A DNA stretch of 6,690 nucleotides, taken from Flavobacteriaceae bacterium UBA980 (GTDB lineage Bacteria > Bacteroidota > Bacteroidia > Flavobacteriales > Flavobacteriaceae). The stretch is from contig DBBQ01000005.1 in the NCBI GenBank assembly GCA_002292265.1, positions 1-6,690 on the forward strand, written 5' to 3'. The notes below the pieces were generated by a model. That model worked only from the letters and a program-made list of their open reading frames with translations, was not told the DNA's origin and did no database searches. Made by a program: the position numbers and the translations under genes. Positions 5,327 through 6,690 of the stretch are shown in pieces; the stretch's first letter is position 1; every line of letters begins with the position of its first letter.

Positions 5327-6690
5327 ATGAATTGCAATCACGACCACGACAATTCTGACTATTCCAGAAGAGATTTTTTAACCAAAACTACTTTGGGATT
5401 AGGCGGTTTGAGTTTGGCTAGCATGCTAAATTCCGAAAACTTGTATGCCTCAGATAGGATACGTAATTCCAATGCATTAGACCTGAGATTGCCTCACCAT
5501 GTTCCCAAGGTGAAGCGTGTAATATATCTTTTTCAAAGTGGAGCCCCTTCACAACTCGATTTATTTGATTATAAACCCACGCTAAACAAAATGCAAGGGC
5601 AAGAACTTCCACCGAGTGTTTTTGGGGAGCAACGCCTAACGGGTATGACTGCAGGACAAAATTCATTTCCACTAGCAGGAAGCCTTTTTAACTTTAATCA
5701 ACATGGAAACAGTGGTGCTTGGGTCAGCGATCTAATGCCTCATGTTAGTAAAATTTCAGATGAATTATGCTTCATCAAATCAATGCATACTGACGCTATT
5801 AATCATGACCCTGCTGTGAGTTTAATCCAAACAGGCTCTCAACTCCCAGGAAGACCTTCGATGGGTTCCTGGTTGAGTTATGGCCTTGGTAGTGATAACA
5901 AAAACCTCCCTGGTTTTGTCGTTTTAATTACGAAGGATAAGTATGGTCAGCCGCTGTATTCCCGTTCATGGGGAAATGGCTTTCTTCCTTCTCAGCATCA
6001 AGGGGTACAGTTTCGTTCAGGAAAAAATCCTGTTCTCTATCTTGACAATCCTCCGGGTGTAACCAAACAATTGAGAGAAGAACAACTCGATTATTTGTCT
6101 AAAATGCAAAAAGACAAACATGGCGATATAGGTGATCCTGAAATATTGTCTCGTATAAGCCAATATGAAATGGCCTTTAGAATGCAAACTTCAGTGCCAG
6201 AGGTGATGGATTTATCCAAAGAACCCGAATCCATCTATGAAATGTATGGTGAGGACAGTAGAACTCCAGGAACTTTTGCTGCCAATTGCCTATTAGCAAG
6301 ACGCCTAATAGAGAAAGATGTAAAGTTTGTACAATTATATCATCAAGGATGGGATCACCATGGGGATTTACCCAAACTAATCAAAACCCAATGTAAAGAA
6401 ACAGACCAGCCTACAGCTGCTTTAATTAAAGATCTCAAGCAAAGAGGCTTGTTAGAAGATACCTTAGTTATCTGGGGGGGTGAATTTGGAAGGACCAACT
6501 ACTCTCAAGGTCAGTTGACCGAGACCAATTATGCCAGAGACCACCACCCTGGTTGTTTTACCATTTTTATGGCGGGTGCCGGAATCAAAAAAGGAATTAC
6601 TTATGGAGTTACAGATGAATTTGGATATAATATAATTGAAAACCCTGTTCATGTTCACGACTTTCAAGCCACATTAATGCACCTTATGGG
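5327..6690 (+). CDS. DUF1501 family Tat-exported protein (partial, C-terminus off right edge)
   Basis: The ATG at 5327 lies 3 bases after the cytochrome-type gene's stop, and the frame is open for 454 codons to the window edge. Such proteins are usually somewhat under 500 residues, so probably only a few dozen residues are missing. The N-terminus has a twin-arginine signal, Ser-Arg14-Arg15-Asp-Phe-Leu, then a Gly/Leu-rich hydrophobic stretch (21-34). This implies export of a folded, possibly metal-loaded protein. DUF1501 is related to the alkaline phosphatase/sulfatase superfamily. Candidate metal-site motifs are Gln-Ser-Gly-Ala-Pro-Ser-Gln (70-76), Asn159-His160-Asp161-Pro, Gly-Trp-Asp343-His344-His345, Gly-Glu386-Phe-Gly-Arg-Thr, Arg-Asp405-His406-His407-Pro-Gly and His442-Val-His444-Asp445. 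It is almost always encoded next to a PSCyt/PSD1 protein, as here, so the two probably act on the same substrate or as a complex. The reaction is unknown. The start is fixed by the Tat motif and the close spacing. Confidence 0.92.
   Translation, partial: MNCNHDHDNSDYSRRDFLTKTTLGLGGLSLASMLNSENLYASDRIRNSNALDLRLPHHVPKVKRVIYLFQSGAPSQLDLFDYKPTLNKMQGQELPPSVFGEQRLTGMTAGQNSFPLAGSLFNFNQHGNSGAWVSDLMPHVSKISDELCFIKSMHTDAINHDPAVSLIQTGSQLPGRPSMGSWLSYGLGSDNKNLPGFVVLITKDKYGQPLYSRSWGNGFLPSQHQGVQFRSGKNPVLYLDNPPGVTKQLREEQLDYLSKMQKDKHGDIGDPEILSRISQYEMAFRMQTSVPEVMDLSKEPESIYEMYGEDSRTPGTFAANCLLARRLIEKDVKFVQLYHQGWDHHGDLPKLIKTQCKETDQPTAALIKDLKQRGLLEDTLVIWGGEFGRTNYSQGQLTETNYARDHHPGCFTIFMAGAGIKKGITYGVTDEFGYNIIENPVHVHDFQATLMHLM

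Noticed and set aside
5418..5672. Minus-strand open frame of 84 codons
   Set aside because: It is antisense to the N-terminal part of the DUF1501 gene, which is clearly coding on the plus strand.
6474..6480. Run of seven G as a possible frameshift
   Set aside because: It encodes part of the conserved Trp-Gly-Gly-Glu-Phe-Gly-Arg-Thr motif in frame, so it is intact.
6464..6667. Minus-strand open frame of 67 codons
   Set aside because: It is antisense to the conserved Gly-Glu-Phe-Gly-Arg-Thr and Asp-His-His region of the DUF1501 gene.

Overview
The window looks like a piece of chromosome from a marine-type member of the Bacteroidota, most likely class Flavobacteriia. The DNA is AT-rich and the lysine codons are mostly AAA. 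Start codons lack a clear Shine-Dalgarno sequence, and one upstream region carries a Bacteroidota-style -33/-7 promoter (TTTG, 20 bases, TACTTTTA). The protein families also fit: a small lipoprotein with an acidic stretch after its cysteine, a stand-alone TonB plug-like protein, and a PSCyt/PSD1 plus DUF1501 gene pair. That pair is best known from Planctomycetes and also occurs in marine Bacteroidota. No genus can be named from the sequence.

Layout: positions 1-359 hold the N-terminal part of a minus-strand lipoprotein that runs off the left edge. Positions 360-571 are a divergent intergenic region with candidate promoters and two inverted repeats. From 572 to the right edge everything reads on the plus strand: a 155-residue secreted plug-domain-like protein (572-1039); a 316-residue PqqB-like metallo-beta-lactamase-fold protein that overlaps it by 14 bases (1026-1976); a 95-base AT-rich gap with an inverted repeat; a 1083-residue PSCyt1-PSCyt2-LamG-PSD1 cytochrome-type protein (2072-5323); and, 3 bases later, a Tat-signal DUF1501 protein (5327 onward) cut by the right edge, probably a few dozen residues short of its end.

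The tight spacing suggests two translationally coupled pairs (plug-like + MBL, and PSCyt + DUF1501), possibly all in one operon. All five products carry an export signal: lipoprotein, Sec, Sec, Sec/membrane anchor and Tat. The genes therefore appear to encode an envelope or periplasmic module. It combines a likely c-type haem protein with a sugar-binding-like (LamG) insert, an alkaline-phosphatase-superfamily-like partner and an MBL-fold metalloprotein. The substrate cannot be read from the sequence. There are no RNA genes, mobile elements, CRISPR arrays or clear intrinsic terminators that I can support.
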